Shown piece after piece: positions 54,190 through 63,638 of a stretch of DNA of 64,000 bases. The notes under the pieces are model-generated. The model saw nothing but the letters and a program-made list of their open reading frames with translations, did no database searches and had not been told where the DNA came from. Made by a program: the position numbers and the translations under genes. The stretch's first letter is position 1. Each line of letters opens with the position of its first letter. Origin of the DNA: Cupriavidus pampae. GTDB taxonomy: Bacteria > Pseudomonadota > Gammaproteobacteria > Burkholderiales > Burkholderiaceae. Location: the NCBI RefSeq assembly GCF_914271485.1, contig NZ_CAJZAG010000003.1, positions 640,318 through 704,317 on the forward strand, given 5' to 3'.

Positions 54190-54264
54190 TGGAGGCGGGG
54201 ATACGGAATCGAACCGTCGTGAACGGCTTTGCAGGCCGTCGCATAACCACTCTGCCACCCCGCC
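54190..54264 (-). tRNA. tRNA-Cys (anticodon GCA)
   Basis: The minus strand folds as a tRNA: acceptor GGCGGGG pairs with CCCCGCC, the D arm contains AGTGGTTATG, the anticodon loop is CTGCAAA (GCA), the T arm is GACGG-TTCGATT-CCGTA and the encoded CCA follows the discriminator T. The 75 nt include CCA. It lies between an empty stretch and the bacterioferritin gene. Confidence 0.95.
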
Positions 54265-54355
54265 ATGGATGACGTCTGTATGACGCTTTTGTTGGTGCGG
54301 GCCGCAGTGTAGCCGAAGATCGGAAATCGTGCAGCGAGGTCGCGCATCAGACCTC

Positions 54356-54841
54356 TCAATGCTCTCCGCCGACCTCGCCCATCGCCGATTGCTGATAGTT
54401 CGGCAGGCCGATCTTGCGAATCAGCTCGAGCTGCGTTTCGAGCCAATCGATATGGTCCTCGGTGTCGTCGAGGATCTCCGTCACGATGTCGCGCGACACA
54501 TAGTCGCCCACCGACTCGCAGTACTTGATCGCGTCCTTGAGGTTGGTCTGCGAGGCTCGTTCGAGCTTGAGATCGCAGCCGAGCATCTCTTCGGTGTTCT
54601 CGCCGAGCAGCAGCTTGTCGAGGTCCTGCAGATTCGGCAGGCCATCGAGCATCAGGATGCGTTCGATCAGCAGGTCCGCATGCTTCATCTCCTCGATCGA
54701 CTCCTCATACTCGTGCTTGCCCAGCGCGGTGAGTCCCCAATGACGGTAGATGCGTGCGTGGAGGAAGTACTGGTTGATTGCCGTGAGCTCGTACTTCAAT
54801 TGCCCATTCAACAACTGGATGACTTTCTTATCGCCTTTCAT
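54356..54841 (-). CDS. bfr: Bacterioferritin
   Basis: A 24-mer iron-storage protein with haem. The 161-residue chain starts [33 protein letters not shown]. The ferroxidase ligands Glu18, Glu51 and His54 ([14 protein letters not shown]), and the later Glu and His in [14 protein letters not shown], are in place, as is the haem-binding Met52. The sequence matches the haem-type bacterioferritins. It is a single gene, with no Fe-S ferredoxin (bfd) next to it. Confidence 0.95.
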   Translation of the reverse strand: MKGDKKVIQLLNGQLKYELTAINQYFLHARIYRHWGLTALGKHEYEESIEEMKHADLLIERILMLDGLPNLQDLDKLLLGENTEEMLGCDLKLERASQTNLKDAIKYCESVGDYVSRDIVTEILDDTEDHIDWLETQLELIRKIGLPNYQQSAMGEVGGEH

Positions 54842-54978
54842 GATGCATCCCCTATGAGCGCGCGACCGATATCAGTACAATTTCATGGTAATGGCATATG
54901 CCGGAAGGTCAAGCCAGTATTGACTTTCTGGGTACAGCATCAGGGAATGCACATCATTGCGATTCACGTTTGCAATAA

Positions 54979-55007
54979 AAAATGGCGCCCAAAAAGAGCG
55001 CCATTTT
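54979..55007 (-). terminator. Rho-independent terminator
   Basis: Stem AAAATGGCGC / GCGCCATTTT with an A-rich loop; on the minus strand it is followed by a T-run. It ends the DUF2383 gene transcript. Confidence 0.9.
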
Positions 55008-55025
55008 CATTACTTCGCAGCGTGC

Positions 55026-55481
55026 TTAAGCACCGCTGGCGCGATAACGATTGCGCAGATCGCGAATCAGATCGTGGTTGCGCAGCACGCCTTGATACTG
55101 GCGTTCAATCAACGCACGGATATCGAAGCTGAGGTCCGCATCCTGCAGCGCATCGCCGTACTTCTTCTTGGCGATGTCCTCACCCTTCTCGGTCTCCTCC
55201 AGAATCGCGAGGTCCGAGCGATCGGACACCGCGGTCCGCAGACTCACCCAGCCACGATGCAGGGCACCGGCCACGCTGCCCGATTCCTCGGCCTTGCCAC
55301 CAAGTGCCGTCACCTGCGTCTGCAGTTCGCGCACCGCTGCGCCGATTTCCGTCGCGCGGCTCGAGAACAGGGTTTTCAGCTCGGGGTTCTTGGCGTCGTC
55401 GGCTGCCTTGCGAAAACCTTCTTCGCCATCACGCGACACTTCGATCAGATCGTTCAGTACGGATACGTTGTTGTCTGCCAT
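55026..55481 (-). CDS. PA2169-type four-helix-bundle protein (DUF2383)
   Basis: A 151-residue mostly helical protein starting MADNNVSVLNDLIEVSRDGEEGFRKAADDA, with LKTLFSSRATEIGAAVRELQTQVTALGGKAEESGSVAGALHRGW and ending near IRDLRNRYRASGA. The pattern matches the DUF2383/PA2169 ferritin-like helix-bundle family, often stress-induced; function is unknown. The start is fixed by the family and an AGGAGAAAGCG site. Its proximity to bacterioferritin and catalase fits a stress theme. Confidence 0.9.
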   Translation of the reverse strand: MADNNVSVLNDLIEVSRDGEEGFRKAADDAKNPELKTLFSSRATEIGAAVRELQTQVTALGGKAEESGSVAGALHRGWVSLRTAVSDRSDLAILEETEKGEDIAKKKYGDALQDADLSFDIRALIERQYQGVLRNHDLIRDLRNRYRASGA

Positions 55482-55609
55482 CGCTTTCTCCTTTCTCAAG
55501 TCTGCGCCGTGCGTCCATCGCAACGGCGGCGTATGACTTCAAGATAGGGGAGCGGGCGCGCGCCAACTGTCGGGTACGCTCGCAACCGGTTGTCGGTCGA
55601 TGCCTACAT

Positions 55610-56206
55610 TCAGTCGAACAGGTGACCCATGCGAGACCGCTTGGTCGCGAGGTATTTCTCGTTCTCGGAATTGGACGGCACGATGTGACGCATCTGCTCG
55701 GCGACGATAATGCCGGCGTCTTCCAGCGCGCGTTGCTTGACGGGGTTGTTGCTCATCAGCCGGATCGACTTCACGCCCCATTGGCGCAGCAGATCGGCCG
55801 CGAATACATAGGTTCGTGCATCGATGGCCTGGCCAAGCGCGAGATTCGCGTCGACGGTATCGAGTCCGCCGTCCTGCAGCGCATACGCGCGGATCTTGTT
55901 CGACAGGCCGATGCCGCGACCTTCGTGACCGCGCAGGTACAACAGGATGCCGCGGCCTTCCTCGGCGATCTTCTGCATGGCGAGATCGAGCTGTGGGCCG
56001 CAGTCGCAGCGGCACGAGCCGAACACGTCGCCGGTCAGGCATTCGGAATGCAGCCGCGTCAGGACGTTCTCGCCAGAGATATCGCCGATCGTGAGGGCAA
56101 GATGCTCTGTGCCCGTATGCGCGCCTTTGAATGCGTGCGCGGTGAACTCGCCGTACCGTGTCGGCAGGCGTGCGGAGCCGATCAGCTCGCTTTCTGTGTC
56201 ATTCAT
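55610..56206 (-). CDS. ribA: GTP cyclohydrolase II
   Basis: RibA opens GTP to 2,5-diamino-6-ribosylamino-pyrimidinone phosphate, the first step of riboflavin synthesis. The 198-residue product starts [21 protein letters not shown]. It has the zinc cysteines in [21 protein letters not shown], the catalytic [26 protein letters not shown] and the end [18 protein letters not shown]. It stands alone from a ribB fusion. The frame continues to 56425 without support for a longer start. Confidence 0.95.
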   Translation of the reverse strand: MNDTESELIGSARLPTRYGEFTAHAFKGAHTGTEHLALTIGDISGENVLTRLHSECLTGDVFGSCRCDCGPQLDLAMQKIAEEGRGILLYLRGHEGRGIGLSNKIRAYALQDGGLDTVDANLALGQAIDARTYVFAADLLRQWGVKSIRLMSNNPVKQRALEDAGIIVAEQMRHIVPSNSENEKYLATKRSRMGHLFD

Positions 56207-56321
56207 GTTGTCAATGTGGTGCGATGTCCGCCATATGGCGACGCATGGCGGCAAGGATACCGCACCACGGCGGGACATGCTTGGAACCGGGGCTCCGCGC
56301 CCGCCCCGCGCTCGCCGCCCC

Positions 56322-56338
56322 TCCCTCGTAACGAGGGA
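56322..56338. repeat. CCCTCGT/ACGAGGG inverted repeat
   Basis: TCCCTCGT-A-ACGAGGGA between the katE stop and ribA start, related in composition to the 45354-45380 repeat. It may be a dispersed extragenic hairpin. Confidence 0.45.
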
Positions 56339-56385
56339 AAGGGACAAAAAGCGTGCGCGGGGAATAGTGCGCGTGCCGCAGGCGC

Positions 56386-58620
56386 CTAGACCGGCACCTG
56401 CAACGCGTCGGGGCGATCCCACCACCGGTGCTGACCGACGGCCTCGAGAAACGCCTTGTGGCCGACCGGCTGCTCCTTCTCGGTGACCAGCACACCTGGG
56501 CCCGCAAAGCCGCCATCGAGACCGGCAGCGCGCGCGGCGGCCGCTACCAGCAACGCGCCGTTACCGCCCGCGCCCACCGCCTTGTAATGCTTGTAGCTCT
56601 CGCTGACGAACAGCAGCGCGGCAGCGGGTGGCACGGTGGGTGGATTGTCGCCATCGGCCACGTACACGGCATCGAACAGCACCGAGCCCACCGACGGGAG
56701 TGCGTGATCGACCTTCAATGTCACGCCCTTGGCAGTGACCACCGCGTTTGCACGTGGCCCGATGATCTTCACCACCGCGCCGCCGGCCGTGGCCAGCTTG
56801 CGCAGCGAATCGATGGCCTCGTCGCGCACGCCGTCGTTGACGAGCACCGCGATCTGCCGGCCCTTGATCGCGCCCTTCGGCTGCGCGTCGAGACTCAGCG
56901 CGGGTGAGGTCGCGATGCCGTAGTCGTTGATCGGCACGTTGGGGCCAACCGGCACGACCTCGATGCCGAGGTTGGCCGCCACCTGTTCCGCGAGTTCGGG
57001 CGCGATATGTACGAGTTGCCCAACGACACGTTCGCGAATCTCGGGGCTCGCTACCTTCGAGAGCTCGAACGTGTAGGCGTCGACGATCTGCGTCTGCTCC
57101 ACCGCGGACTGGCTGCGCCAGAACAGATTCGCCTGCGAAAAGTGATCGGCGAACGTGTGGCTGCGCATGCGGACTTTTACCGCGCCATCTTCAGCGGGCT
57201 GCGGGAAGTGCTTGTAGCCCTCCGCGTCGCCGGCCAGAAACGGGCAGCCGCCACTGATCGTGTTCGGCTGATAGCTCTCGCGGCCCTGCACGACGGTCTG
57301 GCGCATAAAGCCGTCGCGCTGATTGTTATGCACAGGGCAGAGCGCGCGGTTGATCGGCAGTTCGTGGAAGTTGGGTCCGCCGAGGCGCGTGATCTGGGTA
57401 TCGGTGTAGGAGAACAGCCGTCCGGCCAGCAGCGGATCGTTGGTGAAGTCCATACCGGGCACGATATGGCCCGGGTGAAACGCCACCTGCTCGGTCTCCG
57501 CGAAGAAGTTGTCGGGATTGCGATCGAGCACCATCTTGCCGATGCGTCGCACCGGTACCAGCTCTTCAGGAATCAGTTTGGTCGCGTCGAGCAGATCGAA
57601 ACCGAACTTGAGCGCATCGGTCTCGGCCACCAGTTGGACGCCTAGTTCGTACTCGGGAAACAGGCCCGCATCGATCGAGTCCCACAGATCGCGACGGTGG
57701 AAGTCGGGATCCTTGCCGTTGATCTTCAGCGCTTCGTCCCATACCAGCGAATGCGCGCCGCCGACGGGCTTCCAGTGGTACTTGACCAATGTGCCGTTGC
57801 CATTGGCATCGACGAGTCGGAACGTATGTACGCCGAAGCCTTCCATCGTGCGGAAGCTGCGCGGCAGCGCGCGGCCCGACATGGTCCACAGCACCATATG
57901 CATGGACTCCGGCTGCAGCGATACGAAGTCCCAGAACGTGTCGTGCGCGGAGGCCGCCTGCGGGATCTCGTTATGCGGCTCGGGCTTGACCGAATGCACG
58001 AAGTCCGGAAACTTGATGCCGTCCTGGATAAAGAACACCGGCATGTTGTTGCCGACCAGATCGAAGTTGCCCTGCCGCGTGTAGAACTTGGTCGCAAAAC
58101 CACGCACGTCGCGCGCGAGATCGGGCGATCCACGCGAACCCGCGACGGTGGAGAATCGCACGAACACCGGCGTCTTCTCGCCGACGCGCGTGAAGATATC
58201 CGCCGTGGTTACATCGGCGAGCGACTCGGTCAACTCGAAGTATCCATGCGCGGCCGCGCCACGCGCGTGCACCACACGCTCGGGAATGCGCTCATGATCG
58301 AAGTGCGTGATCTTCTCGCGCAGATGAAAGTCTTCGAGCAATGTGGGACCACGCAGCCCCAGCTTCAGCGAGTCGTCATCCTGCGGCAGTTGCAACCCTT
58401 GATTGGTCGTCAGCGTGCGCCCCTGATTCGAGACGAGATTACCGACGGTCTCCGACCCAAGCCGCTTGGGCCGCCGATTCAGGCGATCGGCAACCGCGCG
58501 CTCGTAGCTACCGTCGTTGTTATCGCCAGCGCCTTGCGGCTTCGGTGGTGTGGTGTCCGGCGGCGTCCCAGTGGCGGCTGGACGAGCAGACTTTGCGGGA
58601 GGTGCAGCTTTTTTTGTCAT
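56386..58620 (-). CDS. katE: Large-subunit catalase HPII type
   Basis: A monofunctional haem catalase converting hydrogen peroxide to water and oxygen. The 744-residue protein has a Lys/Pro/Ala-rich N-terminal arm, the catalytic His in [23 protein letters not shown], the Asn region [16 protein letters not shown] and the proximal Tyr in [18 protein letters not shown]. The flavodoxin/class I amidotransferase-like C-terminal domain ([23 protein letters not shown]) marks clade 2 HPII. Start [11 protein letters not shown] is chosen; the frame goes to 58728. Confidence 0.95.
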   Translation of the reverse strand: MTKKAAPPAKSARPAATGTPPDTTPPKPQGAGDNNDGSYERAVADRLNRRPKRLGSETVGNLVSNQGRTLTTNQGLQLPQDDDSLKLGLRGPTLLEDFHLREKITHFDHERIPERVVHARGAAAHGYFELTESLADVTTADIFTRVGEKTPVFVRFSTVAGSRGSPDLARDVRGFATKFYTRQGNFDLVGNNMPVFFIQDGIKFPDFVHSVKPEPHNEIPQAASAHDTFWDFVSLQPESMHMVLWTMSGRALPRSFRTMEGFGVHTFRLVDANGNGTLVKYHWKPVGGAHSLVWDEALKINGKDPDFHRRDLWDSIDAGLFPEYELGVQLVAETDALKFGFDLLDATKLIPEELVPVRRIGKMVLDRNPDNFFAETEQVAFHPGHIVPGMDFTNDPLLAGRLFSYTDTQITRLGGPNFHELPINRALCPVHNNQRDGFMRQTVVQGRESYQPNTISGGCPFLAGDAEGYKHFPQPAEDGAVKVRMRSHTFADHFSQANLFWRSQSAVEQTQIVDAYTFELSKVASPEIRERVVGQLVHIAPELAEQVAANLGIEVVPVGPNVPINDYGIATSPALSLDAQPKGAIKGRQIAVLVNDGVRDEAIDSLRKLATAGGAVVKIIGPRANAVVTAKGVTLKVDHALPSVGSVLFDAVYVADGDNPPTVPPAAALLFVSESYKHYKAVGAGGNGALLVAAAARAAGLDGGFAGPGVLVTEKEQPVGHKAFLEAVGQHRWWDRPDALQVPV

Positions 58621-58782
58621 GGCCGATTCCGAGGTGAAGGTGATCGAACCATGTCGAACCGCAGATTGCGTGCCATCCCTGCAAAGCGCGCACAGGTGCA
58701 CGGGCACGCTCATTGGTGACGATGCCACCCCGGTTTTTTACATCGCCTTGTAAAAGCTGCGGAACACCGCGCTTGATGTGCG

Positions 58783-59685
58783 TCAGGCCTTTTCGCGTGC
58801 AAATGCTTCGACGAGAAAGTCAATGAACGCGCGTGCGCGCGCGCTCTGGTTGCGGCGGTTTGGGTAGTAGACGTACAGGTCGGCCGAGGGGAGCGTGAAC
58901 TCGGGCAGCACCACGCGCAGGCGGCCGCTCTCGAGGTACTTGGCGAGGTCCCATTCCGAGCGGATCAGGATGCCGTGACCGTCGAGCGCCCAGCCGAGCA
59001 CGATGTCGCCATCGTTGCTCGACAGGCTGCCCTCGACCTTGATGGCTTCGCTATGGTCGTCGTGCGTAAAGCGCCAGATGCCGTACGCATCGTCGTTCTG
59101 CCGATGGATGATGCAGCGGTGCCGCGCGAGGTCGGCGAGCGTACGGGGCGTGCCGTGGCGTTCCAGGTAACCCGGGGACGCACACAGGAAGCGTCGGTTC
59201 GACATGATGCGGCGCGCTGCCAGACGGCTGTCGGGTAGCGTGCCGAAACGAATGGCCAGGTCAAAGCCCGAGTCGACGAGATCGATCGGGCGATCGGTCA
59301 CCTGCAGTTGCACCTCCACTTCAGGGAAGCGCCGCGCGAACTCCGAGACCAGTGGCGCGATGGTCGTGCGGCCGAACCCGAGGGTGGCGTTGACGCGCAG
59401 CAACCCACGGGGAGCCACGCCGCCGCTCGATACCGCGTCTTCCATCGCCCGCAGCTCGCCCAGGATGCGCGTCGCGTACGACAGGTAGGTCTCGCCCTCG
59501 TCGGTCAGGCTGACGCTGCGCGTGGTGCGGTTGACGAGCCGGACGCCGAGCCGGGCTTCCATCTGCGCGAGGCGCTTGGTGGCTGCTGGCGGCGTCAGGT
59601 CCATCTCGCGCGCGGCCGCGGCCAGGCTGCCGCGCTTGGCGATCAGCACGAAGAATTCGAGCTCGGAAGCCAGATCAGTCTTCAC
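58783..59685 (-). CDS. LysR family transcriptional regulator
   Basis: A 300-residue regulator starting MKTDLASELEFFVLIAKRGSLAAAAREMDLTPPAATKRLAQMEARLG (a GTG start). It has the winged helix-turn-helix and an effector domain (LGFGRTTIAPLVSEFARRFPEVEVQLQV, DLAIRFGTLPDSRLAARRI). It is divergent from the D-tartrate dehydratase gene across about 115 bp, which includes TCAATTGA (59699-59706). By position it probably controls tarD and the Bug gene. Confidence 0.9.
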   Translation of the reverse strand: MKTDLASELEFFVLIAKRGSLAAAAREMDLTPPAATKRLAQMEARLGVRLVNRTTRSVSLTDEGETYLSYATRILGELRAMEDAVSSGGVAPRGLLRVNATLGFGRTTIAPLVSEFARRFPEVEVQLQVTDRPIDLVDSGFDLAIRFGTLPDSRLAARRIMSNRRFLCASPGYLERHGTPRTLADLARHRCIIHRQNDDAYGIWRFTHDDHSEAIKVEGSLSSNDGDIVLGWALDGHGILIRSEWDLAKYLESGRLRVVLPEFTLPSADLYVYYPNRRNQSARARAFIDFLVEAFAREKA

Positions 59686-59799
59686 TGAGAGTTAATAGTC
59701 AATTGATTTACGGTGAATTCTAGGCTGGTTTGCCGCTTCTATGCTATCGACTCGGCCCTGCGATCCTTCCACAGCAGGCGCCCATGGAGACCCGTTCCA

Positions 59800-60966
59800 A
59801 TGAGAATCGTTGAAATCCGCGAGAAGACCCTGCCGATCAGCTCGCCCATCCGCAATGCCTATATCGACTTCAGCAAGATGACGCTGAGCCTGGTCGCCGT
59901 GATCACCGACGTGATCCGCGACGGCAAGCCCGTGGTCGGCTACGGCTTCAACTCAAACGGCCGCTACGGCCAAGGCACGTTGATGCGCGAACGGTTTATC
60001 CCGCGCATTCTGGAGGCGGATCCGGAGTCGCTAGTCGACGCCACCGGCAACAACCTCGATCCGCACAAGATCTGGAACACGATGTTCACCAACGAGAAGC
60101 CTGGCGGTCATGGCGAGCGCTCGGTGGCCATCGGCACGATCGACATGGCAGTGTGGGATGCGGTGGCCAAGATCGAAGGCAAGCCGCTGTTCCAGCTGCT
60201 GGCTGACCGATATGGCGACGGCAAGCCGAACCGCAAGGTGTTCGTCTATGCCGCGGGTGGCTACTACTATCCGGGCCAGGATCACAGCAAGCTCAAGGAC
60301 GAGATGCGCAGCTACATCGACCGTGGCTACACCGTGGTCAAAAAGAAGATCGGCGGCGCCTCGCTCGACGAGGATCTGCGCCGCATCGACTCGATCATGA
60401 GCGTGCTGCAGGATGGCCAGCGTCTGTGCGTGGACGCCAACGGCCGCTTCGACCTCGACACCGCGATCGCCTATGCCAAGGCGTTGTCGCAGTACAACCT
60501 GTTCTGGTACGAGGAAGCCGGCGACCCGCTCGACTTCGAGCTGCAGGCCACGCTGCGCAACTACTACGCCAACCCGATGGCCACCGGCGAAAACCTGTTC
60601 TCGATGCAAGATGCCCGCAATCTGATCCGTTACGGCGGCATGCGCGCCGATCGCGACTGGCTGCAGTTTGACTGCGCGCTGTCGTATGGCCTCGTGGAAT
60701 ACCTGCGCACGCTCGACATGCTCAAGGAGCATGGCTGGTCGGCCAGCCGCTGCATTCCCCACGGCGGGCACCAGATGTCGCTGAACATCGCCGCGGGCCT
60801 CGGCCTCGGCGGTAACGAAAGCTATCCGGATCTGTTCCAGCCGTTTGGCGGCTTCCCGGATGGGGTCAAGGTCGAGAACAGCTACGTGACCATGCCTGAC
60901 CTGCCCGGCATCGGCTTCGAGGGCAAGTCCGATCTCTATAGCGTGATGCAGGCACTGTCAGCCTGA
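59800..60966 (+). CDS. tarD: D(-)-tartrate dehydratase, enolase superfamily
   Basis: TarD dehydrates D-tartrate to oxaloacetate with Mg2+. The 388-residue product starts MRIVEIREKTLPISSPIRNAYIDFSKM, closely like the Bradyrhizobium enzyme as I recall it. It has the capping domain with NSNGRYGQGTLMRERFIPRILEA and the barrel with the base lysines VVKKKIGG near residues 181-183. Metal ligands lie in CVDANGRFDL, EEAGDPLD and MATGENLFS, and the acid histidine in CIPHGGHQMSLN. The length matches. The frame opens from 59713, but the ATG at 59800 fits the family. A terminator follows, then a Bug protein gene. Confidence 0.88.
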   Translation: MRIVEIREKTLPISSPIRNAYIDFSKMTLSLVAVITDVIRDGKPVVGYGFNSNGRYGQGTLMRERFIPRILEADPESLVDATGNNLDPHKIWNTMFTNEKPGGHGERSVAIGTIDMAVWDAVAKIEGKPLFQLLADRYGDGKPNRKVFVYAAGGYYYPGQDHSKLKDEMRSYIDRGYTVVKKKIGGASLDEDLRRIDSIMSVLQDGQRLCVDANGRFDLDTAIAYAKALSQYNLFWYEEAGDPLDFELQATLRNYYANPMATGENLFSMQDARNLIRYGGMRADRDWLQFDCALSYGLVEYLRTLDMLKEHGWSASRCIPHGGHQMSLNIAAGLGLGGNESYPDLFQPFGGFPDGVKVENSYVTMPDLPGIGFEGKSDLYSVMQALSA

Positions 60967-60975
60967 TACTCGCCG

Positions 60976-61009
60976 ACCCGCCTGGCAGCGTGCCGGCGGG
61001 TTTCTTGTT
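60976..61009 (+). terminator. Terminator after tarD
   Basis: Stem ACCCGCC-(T)-GGCA / TGCCGGCGGGT with GCG loop, followed by TTTCTTGTTT. Some readthrough to the Bug gene 95 bp on is possible. Confidence 0.8.
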
Positions 61010-61104
61010 TCCGCTGTACGCTTGGCAACCGCAACACTCGCAATACCGGCAATACCCGCACGCAGTACCGAAAGCAGCACCACCATAATAATCAGGAGAC
61101 AACC

Positions 61105-62097
61105 ATGCTGAACCCGCGCGCGAGCCTTCGCGCCGCAGGCCTTGCAGTGGCCTGTGGTATCGCTGTAACCCCCGCAATCGCCCTCGCCGAATACCCCGAC
61201 AAACCCGTGACCCTCGTCGTGCCGTTCGCCGCTGGCGGGCCCAGCGACAAGATCGCGCGCGACGTTGCCGAGGCACTGCGCAAGACGCTCAACCAGACCG
61301 TGGTGGTGGAGAACACCACCGGTGCCGGCGGCACCATCGGCACCGCGCGCGTGGCACGCGCCAACGCCGACGGCTACACGCTGCTGGTGCACCATATCGG
61401 CCTGGCCACGGCGCCGTCGCTGTATCGCAAGCTCGGCTACAAGAGCTCGGATCTTGAATTCCTCGGCCTGATCAACGAAGCGCCATCAACGCTGATCGGC
61501 AAACCACAGCTCGCACCGAATACGCTTGCGGACCTGCGCAAGCTGATCGCCGCCGATGGCGACAAGCTCAACCTCGCGAACGCGGGGGTGGGCTCGGCCT
61601 CGCACCTGTGCGGGTTGATGCTACAGAGCATGCTCAAGAGCAAGATGACGTTCGTGCCGTACAAGGGCACGGGCCCGGCGATGTCGGACCTGATGGGCAA
61701 TCAGGTCGACCTGATGTGCGAGCAGGCCACCAACAGCACGCCGCAGATCGAAGGCAAGAAGGTGAAAGCCTACGGTGTCAGCAGCCTGCAACGCTCGGCG
61801 GTGCCTGCACTGGCGAACGTACCCACGTTGAACGAAGCCGGCCTGCCGGGCTTCAACTTCACGGTATGGCACGGCCTGTACGCCCCGCACGGCACGCCTC
61901 CCGCAGTGCTGACCAAAATCAACACCGCCCTACGCGCCGCCCTCAAAGACCCCGAGCTAATCAAACGCGAAGAAGCGCTCGGCATCACGGTAGTCACCGA
62001 CGACCGCCTGTCTCCAGCGGGCCACAAGAAGTTCTACGAAACGGAAGTCGCACACTGGGGAAAGATCATTCAGGACGCAGGCATTCAACCGGAGTGA
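61105..62097 (+). CDS. Bug-family solute-binding protein next to tarD
   Basis: The 330-residue periplasmic protein has a signal peptide (AVTPAIALAEYP). The Bug fold shows in YPDKPVTLVVPFAAGGPSDKIARDVAEALRKTLNQTVVVENTTGAGGTIGTARVARANADGYTL. The context, directly after tarD, suggests that it binds tartrate or a related dicarboxylate. No TctAB permease genes are adjacent. A clear AGGAGA site precedes the ATG. Confidence 0.9.
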   Translation: MLNPRASLRAAGLAVACGIAVTPAIALAEYPDKPVTLVVPFAAGGPSDKIARDVAEALRKTLNQTVVVENTTGAGGTIGTARVARANADGYTLLVHHIGLATAPSLYRKLGYKSSDLEFLGLINEAPSTLIGKPQLAPNTLADLRKLIAADGDKLNLANAGVGSASHLCGLMLQSMLKSKMTFVPYKGTGPAMSDLMGNQVDLMCEQATNSTPQIEGKKVKAYGVSSLQRSAVPALANVPTLNEAGLPGFNFTVWHGLYAPHGTPPAVLTKINTALRAALKDPELIKREEALGITVVTDDRLSPAGHKKFYETEVAHWGKIIQDAGIQPE

Positions 62098-62197
62098 TTT
62101 CGTAATGCTGCGATGGACGCTGTGAACAGCGTTCCATAGAGTTGCGTCGACGCATCGATCGGCACATCCCCGCAAGGGCGCCCCGATGCAAAGAGTG

Positions 62198-62229
62198 AAG
62201 GGCCTCCCTATTGGGAGGCCCTTCGTTTT
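62198..62229 (+). terminator. Rho-independent terminator after the Bug gene
   Basis: Stem AAGGGCCTCCC / GGGAGGCCCTT with loop TATT, followed by CGTTTTG. Confidence 0.9.
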
Positions 62230-62265
62230 GCGCAATCGACATGGAACACGCGGGTCCTAGCTACG

Positions 62266-63222
62266 ATGATTATCGTCATGTACGAAGAAGCGACGGTGGA
62301 CGCAACCACTGGCGCTGAGGTTTATACACCCCTCGGTCACGAAGCTCACCATGGCATCGAGCAGGTGCTTTTGCCTCTCAGTCCGACCGCAGGCAATCCT
62401 ATCTTCCTCACGAAAAAATTCATCGGCCATCCTGAGTATCGCTGGCAGGTCCACAGCGTTCACCGCGCGCCGGGTGCCAACCGCATGATCTATCGCGTTC
62501 TGCTTATCCGACGCACCCAGATCGACAAGCAGTACTACCTAAAGAACATCCTGGCATCCCGCAGGAAAGGGGCCCGCAGCGTACTGCACCCTTGGGCGCT
62601 GGTGGAAGTCGAGTTCGGTCACCACTTCAACGTTGGCGATGCGACGGGCAACTTCAAGGAAAGCAAACAGTATGTCGACACAATTCAGCTATACAGCATG
62701 CCAAAGCGACGTCTGGCAGTGGTGACACAGGTCATCGAACGTAAGGCAGAAGACCTTGTACAAGTCATTCCAATAAGCTCGAAGCTACCCGAGGCCGATG
62801 AGCAATCGACCGTTGAAGTGACCTCGCAACTGATACGCATGGTTCATTACCAGAAACGAAGTTGGGCCATTTGCACAATGATCCAAACCGTGACCGCCAG
62901 TCGGATCATTGCCCCGCTCGTAGCGCGCACGAGCAGACTGCATTCGCGTGACCCAACATTCGGCATCGTCGTGCGAGGCCACATTCGCACCCAGTTGAAA
63001 GACGCGATTCTGCACGGCGTAGCTGCAGGTAGTCGCATCAGCGATACCCAATCGCTCATGGCTGAGAAAGCACTGTCTGCCCGACTGAGCGCAGAGGTAG
63101 CATCGATGGAAACGAAGTTGGAACTCTTCGCGCTGTATGAGCAGGTGGCAGCCGATTCAAAGCTGACGCTAGACGAGATGCGTCAACTGTTTCCCCAACA
63201 TGCCACGCACATAGACGTTTAA
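62266..63222 (+). CDS. PemK/MazF-like domain protein with N- and C-terminal extensions
   Basis: A 318-residue protein not recognised as a whole. Its middle (about residues 108-220) resembles the PemK/MazF fold: HPWALVEVEFGHHF, then KRRLAVVTQVIERK, VQVIPISSKLP, STVEVTS and RSWAICTMIQTVTASRI, the order of strands seen in those RNases. The N-terminal 105 residues (MIIVMYEEATVD..., rich in His and Tyr) and the C-terminal helical part have no match I recall. No antitoxin gene is adjacent. GC is lower than around it, suggesting acquisition. Toxin activity is not shown; it could be a regulator with the same fold. Confidence 0.6.
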   Translation: MIIVMYEEATVDATTGAEVYTPLGHEAHHGIEQVLLPLSPTAGNPIFLTKKFIGHPEYRWQVHSVHRAPGANRMIYRVLLIRRTQIDKQYYLKNILASRRKGARSVLHPWALVEVEFGHHFNVGDATGNFKESKQYVDTIQLYSMPKRRLAVVTQVIERKAEDLVQVIPISSKLPEADEQSTVEVTSQLIRMVHYQKRSWAICTMIQTVTASRIIAPLVARTSRLHSRDPTFGIVVRGHIRTQLKDAILHGVAAGSRISDTQSLMAEKALSARLSAEVASMETKLELFALYEQVAADSKLTLDEMRQLFPQHATHIDV

Positions 63223-63240
63223 CGAAAGTTTGGTGAAGCA

Positions 63241-63269
63241 TTGTGAGAGGCTACGCGTCGGGATATACT
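63241..63269 (+). promoter_or_regulatory. Sigma-70 promoter of the candidate sRNA
   Basis: TTGTGA (63241-63246), a 17-bp spacer and TATACT (63264-63269), near-consensus with ideal spacing, and not followed by any credible ORF. Confidence 0.7.
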
Positions 63270-63275
63270 TTCTTC

Positions 63276-63380
63276 CGTTTGGTGATGGGTCCCGGCCAGG
63301 ACCGGCCATCGCGACGGTTAAGAGCCTCCTGGGCAGCACCTTCTTTAAGCAAATCCGCCCTAGTGGCGGATTTTGCTTTT
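63276..63380 (+). ncRNA. Candidate small RNA of about 100 nt
   Basis: A self-contained unit between a good promoter and a terminator. The predicted RNA starts near 63276. It can fold with a 5' hairpin GATGG/CCATC enclosing GTCC/GGAC (63285-63310), then an unpaired purine-pyrimidine stretch, then the terminator stem. No ORF of sense fits, as the frames across it are short. The sequence is not one I can assign to a named RNA family. Confidence 0.5.
63349..63380 (+). terminator. Terminator of the candidate sRNA
   Basis: Stem AAATCCGCC (63351-63359) / GGCGGATTT (63365-63373) with loop CTAGT, followed by TGCTTTT. Confidence 0.85.
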
Positions 63381-63638
63381 CTGGCTTGCATTGGTCGCAG
63401 CCGATGCGATTTCGTAGCGCGGCGATGGGGCTGGGTGCACGGCGCGACCTCGCGGTGCGGCTCGACTGCAAGCGCCTCGATGCCTCCATCCGACGCGTTC
63501 GCCACCAACCTGCGCTACTCGCACGCGCGGGTTCGCTCGAAAGTCACCCTTCGTCATGGCTAGCGGCGTGACACCATAGCGATTTCGCTCGATTGCTGTC
63601 ATAAACTGTCAGTCTTTCTGTGCCTTCAACTGTAGAAA
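63381..63638. other. Intergenic segment before the PIN gene
   Basis: About 260 bp with overlapping short frames on both strands and no recognisable gene. It probably carries the PIN gene promoter; no clear consensus was seen. Confidence 0.35.

Noticed and set aside
53988..54446. Frames on the minus strand overlapping tRNA-Cys and the flank
   Set aside because: They run through the tRNA gene and are not protein-like.
54842..54920. A possible metal-regulated promoter (TTGACCTTCC-like) ahead of bfr
   Set aside because: No matching downstream half-site or -10 at MerR spacing, and no Fur-like dyad was found.
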